A DNA stretch of 64,000 nucleotides, taken from NCBI RefSeq assembly GCF_029210375.1, contig NZ_JARGER010000037.1, positions 417,342 to 481,341 on the forward strand, in the 5' to 3' direction. Below, piece by piece: positions 7,591-18,537 of this stretch. A program made the position numbers and the translations under genes. Below the pieces are notes generated by a model that saw only the letters and a program-made list of their open reading frames with translations, did no database searches and was not told where the DNA came from. Numbering within the stretch: position 1 is the first letter of the stretch; each line of letters opens with the position of its first letter. The stretch is from Nocardioides sp. YIM 152315 (GTDB lineage Bacteria > Actinomycetota > Actinomycetes > Propionibacteriales > Nocardioidaceae).

Positions 7591-10281
7591 GTGTCCTTCG
7601 TCCCCCTCTCCGGCCCGGCGACGTTCCGAGCGGGCGACCCACCGCGCGCGGGGGTGGTGGAGTTCAGCGACGAGCGGCGCACGGTGGCGCTGCCGATCCG
7701 GGCCGCGATCCCGGTGCTCACCCGGGCCCGCAACCGCGAGGACCTGCACCCGACCGTCGGACTGCTGAGCGGAGCCGCGCTGCTCGGCATGCGCCTCGTC
7801 GCGGCCGGGAAGTTCGCGCCCGGCCCCGCCGTCGCGGGCGGTACGCCGAGCTGGCGGGTCAGCGGGCTCGACTCCGACGACGAGGACCGCATCGAGATGC
7901 TGGCCCGCGCCCAGCGGGAGGACGAGGGGCTGGTGCGCGACCTGATCGACGCGATCGCCGACGCGATGCCGCGGCAGCCGCCGGTCGAGGTGCCGGAGCG
8001 GGCGCCGACGAGTCCGCGTCGACCCTCGTTCGAGGAGCGGCTGCAGGCCCGGCTCGCCCGGCACCGGCGCGTGGAGGCCAGCGACCTCCCGCAGCTGGTG
8101 CGGCTCTCGATCCGGGTCGAGGCCGACGAGGAGGAGCTCGTCGCGGGCGCCGTACGCCTGGTCCCGCAGGTGCACGACGAGCAGAACGCCCTGCACCTCA
8201 GCGACCTCGCCGTGCTGTGGACCCACGGGCCGGAGGAGCACGGGTTCGGCGAGCGGGCCCGCACCCACGCGACGATCGCGCTGCGCGCTGCCGCGGACGC
8301 GTGGCCGGTGCTCGACCGGCTGCTTGCGCTGCGGGTGCCCGACCAGATCACCCTCGACACCGACGAGCTCGTGAGCCTGCTCGACGAGGGGGTCGCCGCG
8401 CTGCGTGACCGCGACGTCGACGTGATGTGGCCGCGCAGCCTGGGCCGCGACCTGAGCGCGACCGCGACCCTCGACCGGACCGCCACGGGCGGGCCGGGCC
8501 CGGTCCGCGAGGAACCGCTCAACGAGCCGCTGCTCGGCACCGAGTCGCTCTTCGCCTTCACGTGGCAGGTCGCGCTGCACGGCGATCCCCTGACCGAGGC
8601 GGAGATGGACCAGCTGGCCTCGTCGGCCACGCCCTTGATGAGGCTGCGCGGCAACTGGACGGTCGTCGACCCGTCGATCGCGCGGAAGGCGCGCAAGCGG
8701 CTGCTGCGCACGGTCAGGCCCGCCGAGGCGGTCGCGTCGGCGCTCACCGGCACCGTCGAGGTCGCCGAGACCCAGGAGCAGGTCATCGTCGGCGCCAGCC
8801 TGCTGAAGGTGCGCGAGCGGCTGCTGACGGCCGCCACCCGGGAGCCCGTCGAGCCGCCGGTCGCCCTGGCCGCGTCGCTGCGCGAGTACCAGCAGCACGG
8901 TCTCACCTGGCTGGCCGAGCTCACCTCGCTCGGGCTCGGCGCCTGCCTCGCCGACGACATGGGCCTCGGCAAGACGATCACGCTGATCGCGCTGCACCTG
9001 CACCGCCACGAGCGCGGCGCCACCGGGCCGACGCTGGTCGTGTGTCCCGCCAGCCTGCTCGGCAACTGGGAGGACGAGGTACGCCGCTTCGCCCCCGGCA
9101 CGCCCGTGACCCGCTTCCACGGAAGCGACCGGGAGCTCGACTCGATCGCGGACGGGTTCGTGCTCACGACGTACGGCACCATGCAGCGCGACGCCGAGCG
9201 GCTCGCGTCCGTCGCATGGGACCTGGTCGTCGCCGACGAGGCGCAGCACGTGAAGAACCCGCGCACGTCGACCGCCCGCGCGCTGCGCACGATCCCGTGC
9301 CGGGCACGGGTCGCGCTCACCGGCACGCCGGTCGAGAACAACCTGACGGAGCTGTGGGCGATCCTCGACTGGGCGATCCCGGGGCTGCTCGGCAGCCGCA
9401 ACGCCTTCCGCAAGGTGTGGGCCGGCCCCATCGAGTCGGGACGCGAGCCGACGAAGGCCCGGCAGTTCGCCGACCTGATCGGCCCCTTCCTGCTGCGCCG
9501 CCGCAAGTCCGACCCCGGCATCGCGCCGGAGCTGCCGGCGAAGACCGAGACCGACCACCGGATCGGGCTGACCCGTGAGCAGGTCGTGCTCTACGAGTCG
9601 TTCGTCCGCGACATCATGGAGCGCATCGAGCGCGCCGACGAGGACACGCGGCGCGGACTCGTGCTCAAGCTGCTCACCGGCCTGAAGCAGATCTGCAACC
9701 ACCCGGCACACTTCCTCAAGCAGTCCGCCGGCAGGCTCTCGGGTCGGTCTCAGAAGATCGACCTGCTCGACGAGCTGCTCGGCACCGTGCTCGCCGAGGA
9801 CGGCGCGGCGCTGGTCTTCACGCAGTACGTCGCGATGGCCCGTCTGCTGGAGTCGCACCTCGCCCGGGCCGGGATCCCCCACCAGCTCCTCCACGGCGGC
9901 ACCCCGGTGCGCGAGCGGGAGGCGATGGTGCGGCGCTTCCAGGAGGGCGACGTGCCGGTGTTCCTGCTCTCCCTCAAGGCGGGCGGCACCGGCCTCAACC
10001 TCACCCGTGCCGACCACGTCATCCACGTCGACCGCTGGTGGAACCCCGCCGTCGAGGAGCAGGCGACCGACCGCGCCTACCGGATCGGGCAGACCCGGCC
10101 GGTGCAGGTGCACCGGATCATCACCCGCGGCACGATCGAGGAGCGGATCGCCGAGATGCTCGGTCGCAAGCGGGCGCTGGCCGACGCGGTGCTCGGCCGC
10201 GGCGAGGCCGCGCTCACCGAGCTCAGCAACGACGAGCTGCGCGACCTCGTCACCCTCAGCCCCGACGCCGCGGAGGAGTGA
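7591..10281 (+). CDS. SNF2/RapA-family DEAD/DEAH-box helicase
   Basis: Large 896-residue ATP-dependent translocase of the bacterial SNF2 group. Residues about 1-400 form the accessory N-terminal region typical of actinobacterial SNF2 proteins (DUF3670-like). The motor follows: Walker A DDMGLGKTITL near residue 455, DEAQH box near 549, LTGTPVENN (motif III region), then the C-terminal helicase domain with GGTGLNLTRADHVIHVD and the motif VI block ATDRAYRIGQTR near 825. GTG start at 7591 is chosen because a TAACGT -10 ends six bases upstream (leaderless) and no upstream in-frame start is plausible. Its stop shares a base with the SWIM-domain gene (TGATG). Likely acts on DNA or nucleoprotein; substrate unknown. 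Confidence 0.93.
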   Translation: MSFVPLSGPATFRAGDPPRAGVVEFSDERRTVALPIRAAIPVLTRARNREDLHPTVGLLSGAALLGMRLVAAGKFAPGPAVAGGTPSWRVSGLDSDDEDRIEMLARAQREDEGLVRDLIDAIADAMPRQPPVEVPERAPTSPRRPSFEERLQARLARHRRVEASDLPQLVRLSIRVEADEEELVAGAVRLVPQVHDEQNALHLSDLAVLWTHGPEEHGFGERARTHATIALRAAADAWPVLDRLLALRVPDQITLDTDELVSLLDEGVAALRDRDVDVMWPRSLGRDLSATATLDRTATGGPGPVREEPLNEPLLGTESLFAFTWQVALHGDPLTEAEMDQLASSATPLMRLRGNWTVVDPSIARKARKRLLRTVRPAEAVASALTGTVEVAETQEQVIVGASLLKVRERLLTAATREPVEPPVALAASLREYQQHGLTWLAELTSLGLGACLADDMGLGKTITLIALHLHRHERGATGPTLVVCPASLLGNWEDEVRRFAPGTPVTRFHGSDRELDSIADGFVLTTYGTMQRDAERLASVAWDLVVADEAQHVKNPRTSTARALRTIPCRARVALTGTPVENNLTELWAILDWAIPGLLGSRNAFRKVWAGPIESGREPTKARQFADLIGPFLLRRRKSDPGIAPELPAKTETDHRIGLTREQVVLYESFVRDIMERIERADEDTRRGLVLKLLTGLKQICNHPAHFLKQSAGRLSGRSQKIDLLDELLGTVLAEDGAALVFTQYVAMARLLESHLARAGIPHQLLHGGTPVREREAMVRRFQEGDVPVFLLSLKAGGTGLNLTRADHVIHVDRWWNPAVEEQATDRAYRIGQTRPVQVHRIITRGTIEERIAEMLGRKRALADAVLGRGEAALTELSNDELRDLVTLSPDAAEE

Positions 10282-10982
10282 TGACGGCCGTCCTGCATCC
10301 CCGGGTCCCGGCGCGCCGCGGCGGCGCCCGGGCCACGACCTGGTGGGGCAAGGCCTGGGTGCGCGCCGTCGAGGAGGCGGCGTACGCCGACGCCGACCTC
10401 AAGGCGGCCCGCACCCTGGCGCGCGGCGGCCACGTCGGGCAGATCGCGACCGAGCCGGGGCGCTACGTCGCGTCGGTCGACGACCCCCGCGGCCTCTGGA
10501 CCGTCGACGGCACGCTGCCGGTGCTCGACGACGCCGGACTCGCCGCCCTGGTCGAGACGGTCGCGGCCGAAGCCGGCCGGGTCGCGTCACTGCTGGCCGG
10601 CGATCTCCCGCACGACCTGGTCGAGCAGGCGGAGGAGGCCGGGGTGGAGCTGCTGCCGAGCGGGTTCGAGCTGGGCTCGGCCTGCGGGTGCGACCACTGG
10701 GCCGACCCGTGCGTCCACGCCCTGGCGGTGCTCCACCAGCTGGCGTGGCTGGTCGACGCCGACCCGCTCGTGCTCCTCCAGCTGCGCGGCCTGCCCCGCG
10801 ACGAGCTGCTCGCGCGTCTGCACGCCCGCCAGACCTCGTCCGCCCGGCCCGACGACATCGACCGAGACCTGGACCTGGCCGTCGAGGCCGCGCTCTACGC
10901 CGCCCGGATCCTCCATGACGCCGACCCGCCCGAAAGTTTCGGGCGGGTCAGCGGAGAAGCGCCCCCAGCGCCATCGTCGTGA
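10281..10982 (+). CDS. SWIM zinc-finger domain protein, helicase partner
   Basis: A 233-residue protein with a SWIM zinc finger, ACGCDHWADPCVH near residues 133-145 (C-x-C...C-x-H), a fold used for DNA or protein binding. N-terminal TWWGKAWVRAVE is typical of the SWIM proteins that accompany bacterial SNF2 helicases. It is coupled to the helicase by a TGATG overlap, implying that they act together. The last 35 bases overlap the convergent tetR gene, and a perfect 27-base palindrome (10923-10949) lies inside the coding sequence near its end. The exact function is unknown. Confidence 0.88.
   Translation: MTAVLHPRVPARRGGARATTWWGKAWVRAVEEAAYADADLKAARTLARGGHVGQIATEPGRYVASVDDPRGLWTVDGTLPVLDDAGLAALVETVAAEAGRVASLLAGDLPHDLVEQAEEAGVELLPSGFELGSACGCDHWADPCVHALAVLHQLAWLVDADPLVLLQLRGLPRDELLARLHARQTSSARPDDIDRDLDLAVEAALYAARILHDADPPESFGRVSGEAPPAPSS
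10923..10949. terminator. Hairpin inside the convergent 3' ends of the SWIM and tetR genes
   Basis: Perfect inverted repeat GACCCGCCCGAAA (10923-10935), one base, TTTCGGGCGGGTC (10937-10949). It overlaps the tetR stop codon (10948-10950) and codons of the SWIM gene. Position between convergent genes suggests a bidirectional terminator; there is no long T run. Confidence 0.6.
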
Positions 10983-11505
10983 GCACCTCGCGCAGCTGCG
11001 GATCGGGCAGGAGGCCGCTGTGCGGAGTGGAGTTGATCAGCCCGAACGCCGCGTGCGCCTTCGCCCGCGCGGTGGAGAGGTCGAGCGCGGGATCGAGCAG
11101 GCGCAGCTGGGCGGCCCACAGATCGACGTACTCCCGCTGCAGGTGGCGCACCTGCTCGCGCGCGTCGTCGGGGAGCGACTCCCAGTCGCGGTCCTGCACG
11201 ACGATCAGCGGCCGGTGCCGCAGCGCGAAGTCGACGTGCCAGTCGACGAGGGCGACGAGCGCGGCGCCGGGAGCGTCGGCGTCGGCGACGCGCTTGCCGC
11301 CGACGCGCAGCAGCTCCTCGCTGATCGAGACGAGCATCTCGGCGAGCATCGCCTGCTTGGACTCGAAGTGCTTGTAGAGCGCCGGTCCGGAGATGCCGCA
11401 CGCCGCGCCGAGGTCGGCGACCGAGACACCGTGGTAGCCGCGCGCCGCGAACAGCTCGGCCGCGGTGTCGAGGATCTGACTGCGTCGATCCGGGGGGCGG
11501 CTCAT
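10948..11505 (-). CDS. TetR-family regulator, predicted repressor of the leucine-catabolism operon
   Basis: A 185-residue TetR-type repressor. The N-terminal helix-turn-helix reads SVADLGAACGISGPALYKHF (about residues 27-46); the C-terminal domain is the usual helical ligand-binding part. A palindrome GTTAGCGGTCGTTAAC lies ten bases upstream of the ATG, and a 14/16 match occupies the promoter of the acyl-CoA carboxylase operon 600 bp away, so auto-regulation and control of that operon are predicted. The -10 TAACCT (11513-11518) ends seven bases before the ATG, so the message is probably leaderless. Context resembles mycobacterial TetR regulators next to accA1/accD1. The ligand is likely an acyl-CoA of leucine degradation (inference). 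Confidence 0.9.
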   Translation of the reverse strand: MSRPPDRRSQILDTAAELFAARGYHGVSVADLGAACGISGPALYKHFESKQAMLAEMLVSISEELLRVGGKRVADADAPGAALVALVDWHVDFALRHRPLIVVQDRDWESLPDDAREQVRHLQREYVDLWAAQLRLLDPALDLSTARAKAHAAFGLINSTPHSGLLPDPQLREVLTTMALGALLR

Positions 11506-11514
11506 GCCGCCAAG

Positions 11515-11530
11515 GTTAGCGGTCGTTAAC
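11515..11530. promoter_or_regulatory. Predicted TetR operator at the tetR promoter
   Basis: Imperfect palindrome GTTAGCGGTCGTTAAC overlapping the minus-strand -10 hexamer TAACCT (11513-11518). It matches, in opposite orientation, the operator at 12080-12095 in 14 of 16 bases. Confidence 0.75.
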
Positions 11531-11547
11531 TCGATGACGGGTGTGAC

Positions 11548-11928
11548 TCAGGCGTCGGGCTGCTGGCCCTGCTCCTGCTCGGCGATCTGCCGGCGTACGT
11601 CGTCCATGTCGAGGTCCTTGACCGCGGTGATGACCTGCTCGAGCGCCGGCGCGGGGAGGGCGCCGGGCTGGGAGAAGACGAGGATGCCGTCGCGGAACGC
11701 CATCAGCGTGGGGATCGAGGTGATCTGGGCGGCGGCCGCCAGCGACTGCTCGGCCTCGGTGTCGACCTTGCCGAACACCACGTCGGCGTGCTGCGCGGAG
11801 GCGGCCTCGAAGACCGGTGCGAACTGGCGGCACGGGCCGCACCAGGACGCCCAGAAGTCGACGAGCACGATGTCGTTGTCGACGACGGTCTGCTCGAACG
11901 TGTCGGCGGTCAGCGCTACGGCGGTCAT
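11548..11928 (-). CDS. Thioredoxin-family protein
   Basis: A 126-residue thioredoxin with the active site FWASWCGPC (Cys30 and Cys33) and the cis-Pro motif [11 protein letters not shown]. It is longer than classical thioredoxin (105-110) because of a charged, Gln-rich C-terminal tail. I chose the ATG at 11928 ([13 protein letters not shown]), which aligns with thioredoxin N-termini; a longer reading from 12015 would run through the upstream inverted repeats. It sits on the minus strand between tetR and the divergent carboxylase operon, 42 bp upstream of tetR. Two palindromes lie 40-130 bp upstream of the start. Role: cytosolic dithiol-disulfide exchange. Confidence 0.92.
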   Translation of the reverse strand: MTAVALTADTFEQTVVDNDIVLVDFWASWCGPCRQFAPVFEAASAQHADVVFGKVDTEAEQSLAAAAQITSIPTLMAFRDGILVFSQPGALPAPALEQVITAVKDLDMDDVRRQIAEQEQGQQPDA

Positions 11929-11969
11929 GTCTGCCCAACGGTCCGGGCGGTCGCGTTGTTCCGTCGCAT

Positions 11970-12055
11970 GGATACCCGGTTCACCGGGAATGCGGTCGCT
12001 TCTGGGGCAATGCAACGCCCGAGAAGTGCAGGAACACCCGGTGCACCGGGTATCC
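11970..12055. promoter_or_regulatory. Pair of 19-bp inverted repeats upstream of the thioredoxin gene
   Basis: GGATACCCGGTTCACCGGG (11970-11988) and CCCGGTGCACCGGGTATCC (12037-12055) are inverted copies that match in 18 of 19 bases, separated by 48 bp. Each half is itself palindromic; ACCCGGTGCACCGGGT (12036-12051) is perfect. They could be a double operator for the thioredoxin gene or the ends of a small palindromic element. The ATACCC...GGGTAT pattern resembles CsoR/CstR-type sites, but that is only a resemblance. Confidence 0.55.
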
Positions 12056-12068
12056 CGGCACCGGCCGA

Positions 12069-12104
12069 TGGACCCCCAGGTTAATGATCGCTAACCTAGG
12101 CCGG
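12069..12104 (+). promoter_or_regulatory. Leaderless promoter and TetR operator of the acyl-CoA carboxylase operon
   Basis: The operator GTTAATGATCGCTAAC (12080-12095) overlaps the -10 TAACCT (12092-12097). A -35-like TGGACC lies at 12069-12074, 17 bases upstream. The -10 ends seven bases before the GTG at 12105, the same spacing as at tetR, so the operon message probably starts at or next to the GTG. Confidence 0.7.
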
Positions 12105-13640
12105 GTGAGCCACATGAAGGAGCTGGTGGAGGAGCTGCGCGAGCGGCTGGCGGCCACCCGGCTGGGCGGCAGCGAGGCGGCCAGGCGCAAGCACACGGAC
12201 CGGGGCAAGCTGCTCGTCCGCGACCGGGTGGACCGGCTGCTCGACCCGGGCAGCCCGTTCCTCGAGCTGAGCCCGCTGGCGGCCTACGAGATGTACGGCG
12301 ACCCTGGGTCCAACAGCGTGCCGAGCGCGGGTGTCGTCACCGGCATCGGCCGGGTGAGCGGCCGCGAGGTCGTCGTCGTCGCCAACGACGCGACGGTCAA
12401 GGGCGGCACCTACTACCCGATGACGGTCAAGAAGCACCTGCGCGCGCAGACCGTCGCGAGCGACAACCACCTGCCGTGCGTCTACCTGGTCGACTCGGGT
12501 GGGGCCTTCCTGCCGATGCAGGACGAGGTGTTCCCGGACCGCGAGCACTTCGGCCGGATCTTCTTCAACCAGGCGAACCTCTCCGCACGCGGCATCCCGC
12601 AGATCGCCAGCGTGATGGGCTCGTGCACCGCCGGCGGCGCCTACGTGCCCGCGATGTCCGACGAGACCGTGATCGTGCGCAACCAGGGCACGATCTTCCT
12701 CGGAGGCCCGCCGCTGGTGAAGGCCGCCACGGGCGAGGTCGTCACCGCCGAGGAGCTCGGCGGCGGCGACGTGCACGCGCGCACCTCCGGCGTCGTCGAC
12801 CACCTCGCCGAGGACGACGCCCACGCGCTCGCCATCGTCCGCAGCATCGTCGGCACCCTCGAACGCCGGCACGAGGGCGCGCCGTATGAGATCGCGCCCG
12901 TCGAGGAGCCACACGACGACCCGAGCACGCTCTACGACGCCGTCCCCGCCGACACGCGCACGCCGTACGACGTCCGCGAGGTGATCCGCCGGATCGTCGA
13001 CGGCAGCCGCTTCCACGAGTTCAAGAAGCTGTACGGCGAGACGCTGGTGACCGGCTTCGCGCACGTCTGGGGCCACCCGGTCGGCATCGTCGCCAACAAC
13101 GGCATCCTCTTCAGCGAGTCCGCGCTCAAGGGCGCGCACTTCATCGAGCTGTGCAACCAGCGCGGCATCCCGCTGGTGTTCCTGCAGAACATCACCGGAT
13201 TCATGGTCGGCAGGGAGTACGAGAACGGCGGCATCGCCAAGGACGGCGCCAAGCTCGTCACCGCCGTCGCCTGCTCGGTCGTCCCGAAGTTCACCATCGT
13301 CATCGGCGGCTCGTTCGGCGCCGGCAACTACGGCATGTGCGGCCGCGCCTACGACCCGCGCTTCCTCTGGATGTGGCCCAACGCCCGGATCTCGGTGATG
13401 GGCGGTGAGCAGGCGGCGTCCGTGCTCGCCACCGTGGCCGGCAAGCGCGACGACGAGGACCTCAAGGCCCCCATCCGCGAGCAGTACGAGACCCAGGGCT
13501 CGCCCTACTACGCCACCGCCCGCCTGTGGGACGACGGGATCATCGACCCCGCCGACACCCGCCGCGTCCTCGGCATGGGCCTCGCGGCCGCCGCCAACGC
13601 GCCCGTGCCGGAGCCCAGCTACGGAATCTTCAGGATGTGA
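12105..13640 (+). CDS. Acyl-CoA carboxylase beta subunit, methylcrotonyl-CoA type
   Basis: Carboxyltransferase subunit, predicted to carboxylate 3-methylcrotonyl-CoA in leucine breakdown. The 511-residue protein has both crotonase-like halves: [13 protein letters not shown] near residue 172 and [20 protein letters not shown] near residue 400, plus [13 protein letters not shown], which is characteristic of MCC beta subunits rather than propionyl-CoA carboxylases. The GTG at 12105 is preferred over the ATG at 12114 because the -10 spacing copies that of tetR. It is followed two bases later by the biotin-bearing alpha subunit, then HMG-CoA lyase, completing a leucine-degradation segment. Predicted to be repressed by the TetR protein. 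Confidence 0.93.
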   Translation: MSHMKELVEELRERLAATRLGGSEAARRKHTDRGKLLVRDRVDRLLDPGSPFLELSPLAAYEMYGDPGSNSVPSAGVVTGIGRVSGREVVVVANDATVKGGTYYPMTVKKHLRAQTVASDNHLPCVYLVDSGGAFLPMQDEVFPDREHFGRIFFNQANLSARGIPQIASVMGSCTAGGAYVPAMSDETVIVRNQGTIFLGGPPLVKAATGEVVTAEELGGGDVHARTSGVVDHLAEDDAHALAIVRSIVGTLERRHEGAPYEIAPVEEPHDDPSTLYDAVPADTRTPYDVREVIRRIVDGSRFHEFKKLYGETLVTGFAHVWGHPVGIVANNGILFSESALKGAHFIELCNQRGIPLVFLQNITGFMVGREYENGGIAKDGAKLVTAVACSVVPKFTIVIGGSFGAGNYGMCGRAYDPRFLWMWPNARISVMGGEQAASVLATVAGKRDDEDLKAPIREQYETQGSPYYATARLWDDGIIDPADTRRVLGMGLAAAANAPVPEPSYGIFRM

Positions 13641-13642
13641 CG

Positions 13643-15404
<1,762 letters not shown>

Positions 15405-15412
<8 letters not shown>

Positions 15413-16340
15413 CCTGCCGATGACGGTCCGCGCCGACGGGCTCCCCGAGCGCGTCACCATCTACGAGGTCGGCCCGCGCGACGGCCTCCAGAACGAGCAG
15501 GCCCTGGTGCCGACCGGCGTGAAGGCCGAGTTCGTCCAGCGGCTGACGGCCGCCGGGCTGCCGATCGTCGAGGCGACCAGCTTCGTGCACCCGAGGTGGG
15601 TGCCCCAGCTCGCCGACGCCGCGGACCTCATGGAGCTCCTCGGCGAGGCCGGTCGCGACTGCCCGGTGCTGGTGCCCAACGAGCGCGGCCTCGACCGTGC
15701 CCTCGAGCTCGGCGCCCGCCACATCGCGATCTTCGGCTCCGCGACCGAGACCTTCGCGCAGAAGAACCTCAACCGCAGCCTCGACGAGCAGTTCGCCATG
15801 TTCGAGCCGACGGTACGCCGCGCCCGCGACGCCGGCCTCGACGTGCGCGCCTACGTCTCCATGTGCTTCGGCGACCCGTGGGAGGGTGCGGTGCCGATCG
15901 ACCAGGTGGTCGACGTCGGCAAGCGGCTCTTCGACCTCGGCGCCAGCCAGCTCAGCCTCGGCGACACCGTCGGCGTCGGCACCGCCGGACACGTCGCGGC
16001 GCTGCTGACCGCCTTCCAGCAGGCCGGGATGGGCACCGACCACCTCGCGATGCACTTCCACGACACCTACGGACAGGCCCTCGCGAACACGTACGCCGCG
16101 CTGCGGGCCGGCGTCACGACGTACGACGCGAGCGCGGGCGGGCTCGGTGGTTGCCCGTACGCGAAGAGCGCCACCGGCAACCTGGCCACCGAGGACCTCG
16201 TGTGGATGCTGCGCGGCCTCGGCGTCGAGACCGGGGTCGACCTCGGGCAGGTCGTCGCGACCAGCGTGTGGATGGCCGGCCACCTCGGACGGCCCAGCCC
16301 GTCGGCCGTGGTCCGGGCACTGGCAGAATCCCCTTCATGA
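15405..16340 (+). CDS. Hydroxymethylglutaryl-CoA lyase
   Basis: Cleaves HMG-CoA to acetoacetate and acetyl-CoA, the last step of leucine degradation. The 311-residue TIM-barrel protein has the substrate/metal motif VGPRDGLQNE at the N-terminus, metal ligands in MHFHDTYGQ, and the catalytic-Cys signature GGLGGCPYAKSATGN near residues 245-259 (family form SVAGLGGCPYAKGASGN). The ATG at 15405 lies within the last codons of the carboxylase alpha gene (8-bp overlap). Together with the two carboxylase subunits it forms an MCC-HMG-CoA lyase module. It ends in an ATGA overlap with a sulfotransferase-like gene, which is unusual for this pathway. Confidence 0.95.
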
Positions 16341-17431
16341 CGAGGAGGGTCTACCTGCACGTCGGTGCGCCCAAGACCGGAACGACGTACCTGCAGGACC
16401 GGCTCTCGCTCAACTCCCGGTCGCTCGCGGCGCACGACATCCACTTCCCGGGCGGCCCGACGGTCAGCCCGGCGCTGTTCAACTTCCGGGCCGCGCTCGA
16501 TCTGCTCGGGCAGGACTGGGGCGGACCCGCCGGGCACGCCGAGGGCGGCTGGTCGGCCATGGTCCGCAAGGTCAGGCGTCGCTCCGGGACGGTCGTGATC
16601 AGCCACGAGGTCCTCGCGCCCGCCACCTCCGACCAGGTCGCCCGCGCGATGCGGGACCTGGCCGGCTCCGAGATCCATGTCGTCTACACCGTGCGTGACC
16701 TGGCGCGGCAGGTGCCGGCTGCCTGGCAGGAGAGCATCAAGCAGGGCCGGGCGTGGACCTACGAGAAGTTCCTCGAGCGGATGACGCAGAACAAGACGTG
16801 GTTCAGCCGGGCCTTCGACCTGCCGCGCGTGCTCGGCACCTGGGGCGCGGGTCTGCCGCCCGAGCGGGTGCACGTCGTGACCGTGCCGCAGTCCGGCGAC
16901 GAGCGCCGGCACGGCGACCCGCTGTGGAAGCGGATGTGCGAGGTGCTGGGCATCGACCTCGCCTGGGCACCACTCGACAGCGACCGCTCCAACCGGTCCC
17001 TCGGCCGCTCGGAGACGCAGGTGATCCGCCAGCTCAACAAGCGGATGAAGCGCGCGACGCGCCACGAGGGCGCCTACGACGAGCTGATCCGCAACCTGCT
17101 CGACCAGGGCGAGCTGGTGCGGCGCGAGTCCGCCGCCGTACGCCTGCCGCCCGACCACTTCGACTGGGCCGAGGAGCGGGCCGAGCGCTGGATCGAGTGG
17201 ATCCAAGGCAGCGGCGTCCACCTCGTCGGCGACGTCGAGGAGCTGCGCCCGGTGCGACCCGACCCCGACGAGCGCTACCGCCACCCCGACCGGGTCGGCC
17301 GCAAGCGCCAGCTCGACACCGCGCTCAACGCCCTGGCCGCGATGACCAGGGAGGCCGCGCGCCGGCCGGATCCCGACCGGACCCTGGCCTCGCGGGTGCG
17401 CACCCAGGCCGAGCGGCTGCGCGAGCGGTGA
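16337..17431 (+). CDS. Sulfotransferase-like protein A
   Basis: A 364-residue protein with the P-loop-like 5'-phosphosulfate motif HVGAPKTGTTYLQ (residues 8-20) of PAPS-dependent sulfotransferases and a plausible 3'-phosphate-binding stretch VYTVRDLARQVPAAWQE. The rest diverges from characterised enzymes. The ATG overlaps the HMG-CoA lyase stop (ATGA), and the stop overlaps the next gene (GTGA). It is paralogous to the gene at 18534-19748: both share RDLxRQxPAxWQExxK, a LPPERxHVVTVP block and LWKR. The acceptor is unknown; a glycan or lipid is possible. It has no signal peptide or membrane segment, so is probably cytosolic. Confidence 0.8.
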   Translation: MTRRVYLHVGAPKTGTTYLQDRLSLNSRSLAAHDIHFPGGPTVSPALFNFRAALDLLGQDWGGPAGHAEGGWSAMVRKVRRRSGTVVISHEVLAPATSDQVARAMRDLAGSEIHVVYTVRDLARQVPAAWQESIKQGRAWTYEKFLERMTQNKTWFSRAFDLPRVLGTWGAGLPPERVHVVTVPQSGDERRHGDPLWKRMCEVLGIDLAWAPLDSDRSNRSLGRSETQVIRQLNKRMKRATRHEGAYDELIRNLLDQGELVRRESAAVRLPPDHFDWAEERAERWIEWIQGSGVHLVGDVEELRPVRPDPDERYRHPDRVGRKRQLDTALNALAAMTREAARRPDPDRTLASRVRTQAERLRER

Positions 17432-18537
17432 CCGCCGACGCCGACCCCGGCGGCCTGCGGCGTGCCTGGGGCTGGCACGCTCACCTGCGGGACGGCGGGG
17501 CCACTCCGTGGCGTGTCTGGGAGGGCGCCGGAGAGCCGGGCGGTCGCTACCTCCCGGGTGCCCAGCAGCTCGAGCTGCTGCGCCGGCTGAACGCCGCGGG
17601 GGACGTGCCGGCCGACCTGGCGGCGCGGGTGCTCGAGGCCAGCGCGCCCGGGCGCGGGCGCCCCGACCTCGAGCTCAGCGGCGCGGTCGAGCCGCGGGCC
17701 TTCGGCCCCGCACCGATCGATCCCGCCGACCTGCCCGACGAGGAGCTGCTCCGCGTGCTCGCCGGCCTGCTCGCCGAGGACGTCCTGGCCGCGGGGCTCC
17801 CCGAGTCGCCACGGCCCCGCGCGATCCGGCCGTGGCGACAGCGCTACCGCATGGTCGGCGACCCCGTGCTCGCCGACCCGCGCCGCGAGGACCTGACCGC
17901 GCGCGGCCGCCCCCCGGGCGGCCGCGGCTCCGTCGTGCTGGTGCTCGGCAGCGACCTCGGGGAGATGCTCGTCCACGAGTGGACCGCCCGCAGCCTCGGG
18001 TACGGCGCGCCGCCCTTCCGCGAATGGGTCGGCCGGGCGGTCCGCGACACCGTGCCCCAGCGCGTCGACCTCGCCCGCACGGCCGCGGTCTGGCGCGAAC
18101 GCGTCGGCGCCCCGCGCGTGCGCATCGTGCTCGACCTCGGCGCCGTGCCCCGGCTGGTGCGGGTCCGCCGGGCGCCGGCCGCAGCGCTGCCGCTCACCGC
18201 GGACGCCATCGAGCTGGCCCGCCGGGTCGGGCAGGTGCTCGGGCTGCTCGTCGCACCCCCGGTGCGCCGCGACCTGCTGCGCCGCACGCTGGTGCCGCGG
18301 CTCGCGACCTCCCCCGGCCCGGCGCTGGTGCTGCCGGCGCGGCACGTCGAGCGCGCGCACGGGCAGGCGACCCGGATGCGCGATGCGCTGCTGCGCGCTG
18401 GATACGCTGTCCACGGCGACCCGGACGGTCTCCTGCCCACCGAGCGCCCCGGTGTCCCGGAGCCGTCGGACGCCGGCGCGCTGGCGCTGGGGATGCGCCT
18501 GCTGCTGGAGCAGCCGGAGAAGAGAGGTACTGCGTGA
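17428..18537 (+). CDS. Protein of unknown function between two sulfotransferase-like genes
   Basis: I do not recognise this 369-residue protein. It is Arg/Ala/Leu-rich, with no signal peptide, no membrane helix and no obvious nucleotide-binding loop. Features seen: an N-terminal WGWHAHLRDGG segment, a central GSVVLVLGSDLGEMLVHEWTARSLG block that could be a strand-loop-helix of a Rossmann-like or sulfotransferase-like fold, and a C-terminal ALVLPARHVERAHGQATRMRDALLRAG. GTG start at 17428 overlaps the preceding stop (GTGA), and its own stop overlaps the following GTG, so all three genes must be co-translated. It may be a partner or degenerate relative of its neighbours; that is conjecture. Confidence 0.7.
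   Translation: MTADADPGGLRRAWGWHAHLRDGGATPWRVWEGAGEPGGRYLPGAQQLELLRRLNAAGDVPADLAARVLEASAPGRGRPDLELSGAVEPRAFGPAPIDPADLPDEELLRVLAGLLAEDVLAAGLPESPRPRAIRPWRQRYRMVGDPVLADPRREDLTARGRPPGGRGSVVLVLGSDLGEMLVHEWTARSLGYGAPPFREWVGRAVRDTVPQRVDLARTAAVWRERVGAPRVRIVLDLGAVPRLVRVRRAPAAALPLTADAIELARRVGQVLGLLVAPPVRRDLLRRTLVPRLATSPGPALVLPARHVERAHGQATRMRDALLRAGYAVHGDPDGLLPTERPGVPEPSDAGALALGMRLLLEQPEKRGTA

Noticed and set aside
7498..10113. 871-residue ORF antisense to the SNF2 helicase
   Set aside because: Composition is the mirror of the coding strand's codon bias and shows no motif; the helicase motifs on the plus strand are unambiguous.
11929..12015. Longer thioredoxin start at 12015
   Set aside because: It would add 29 residues ([11 protein letters not shown]...) translated through the palindromic pair; the domain starts normally at [11 protein letters not shown], so the ATG at 11928 is used.
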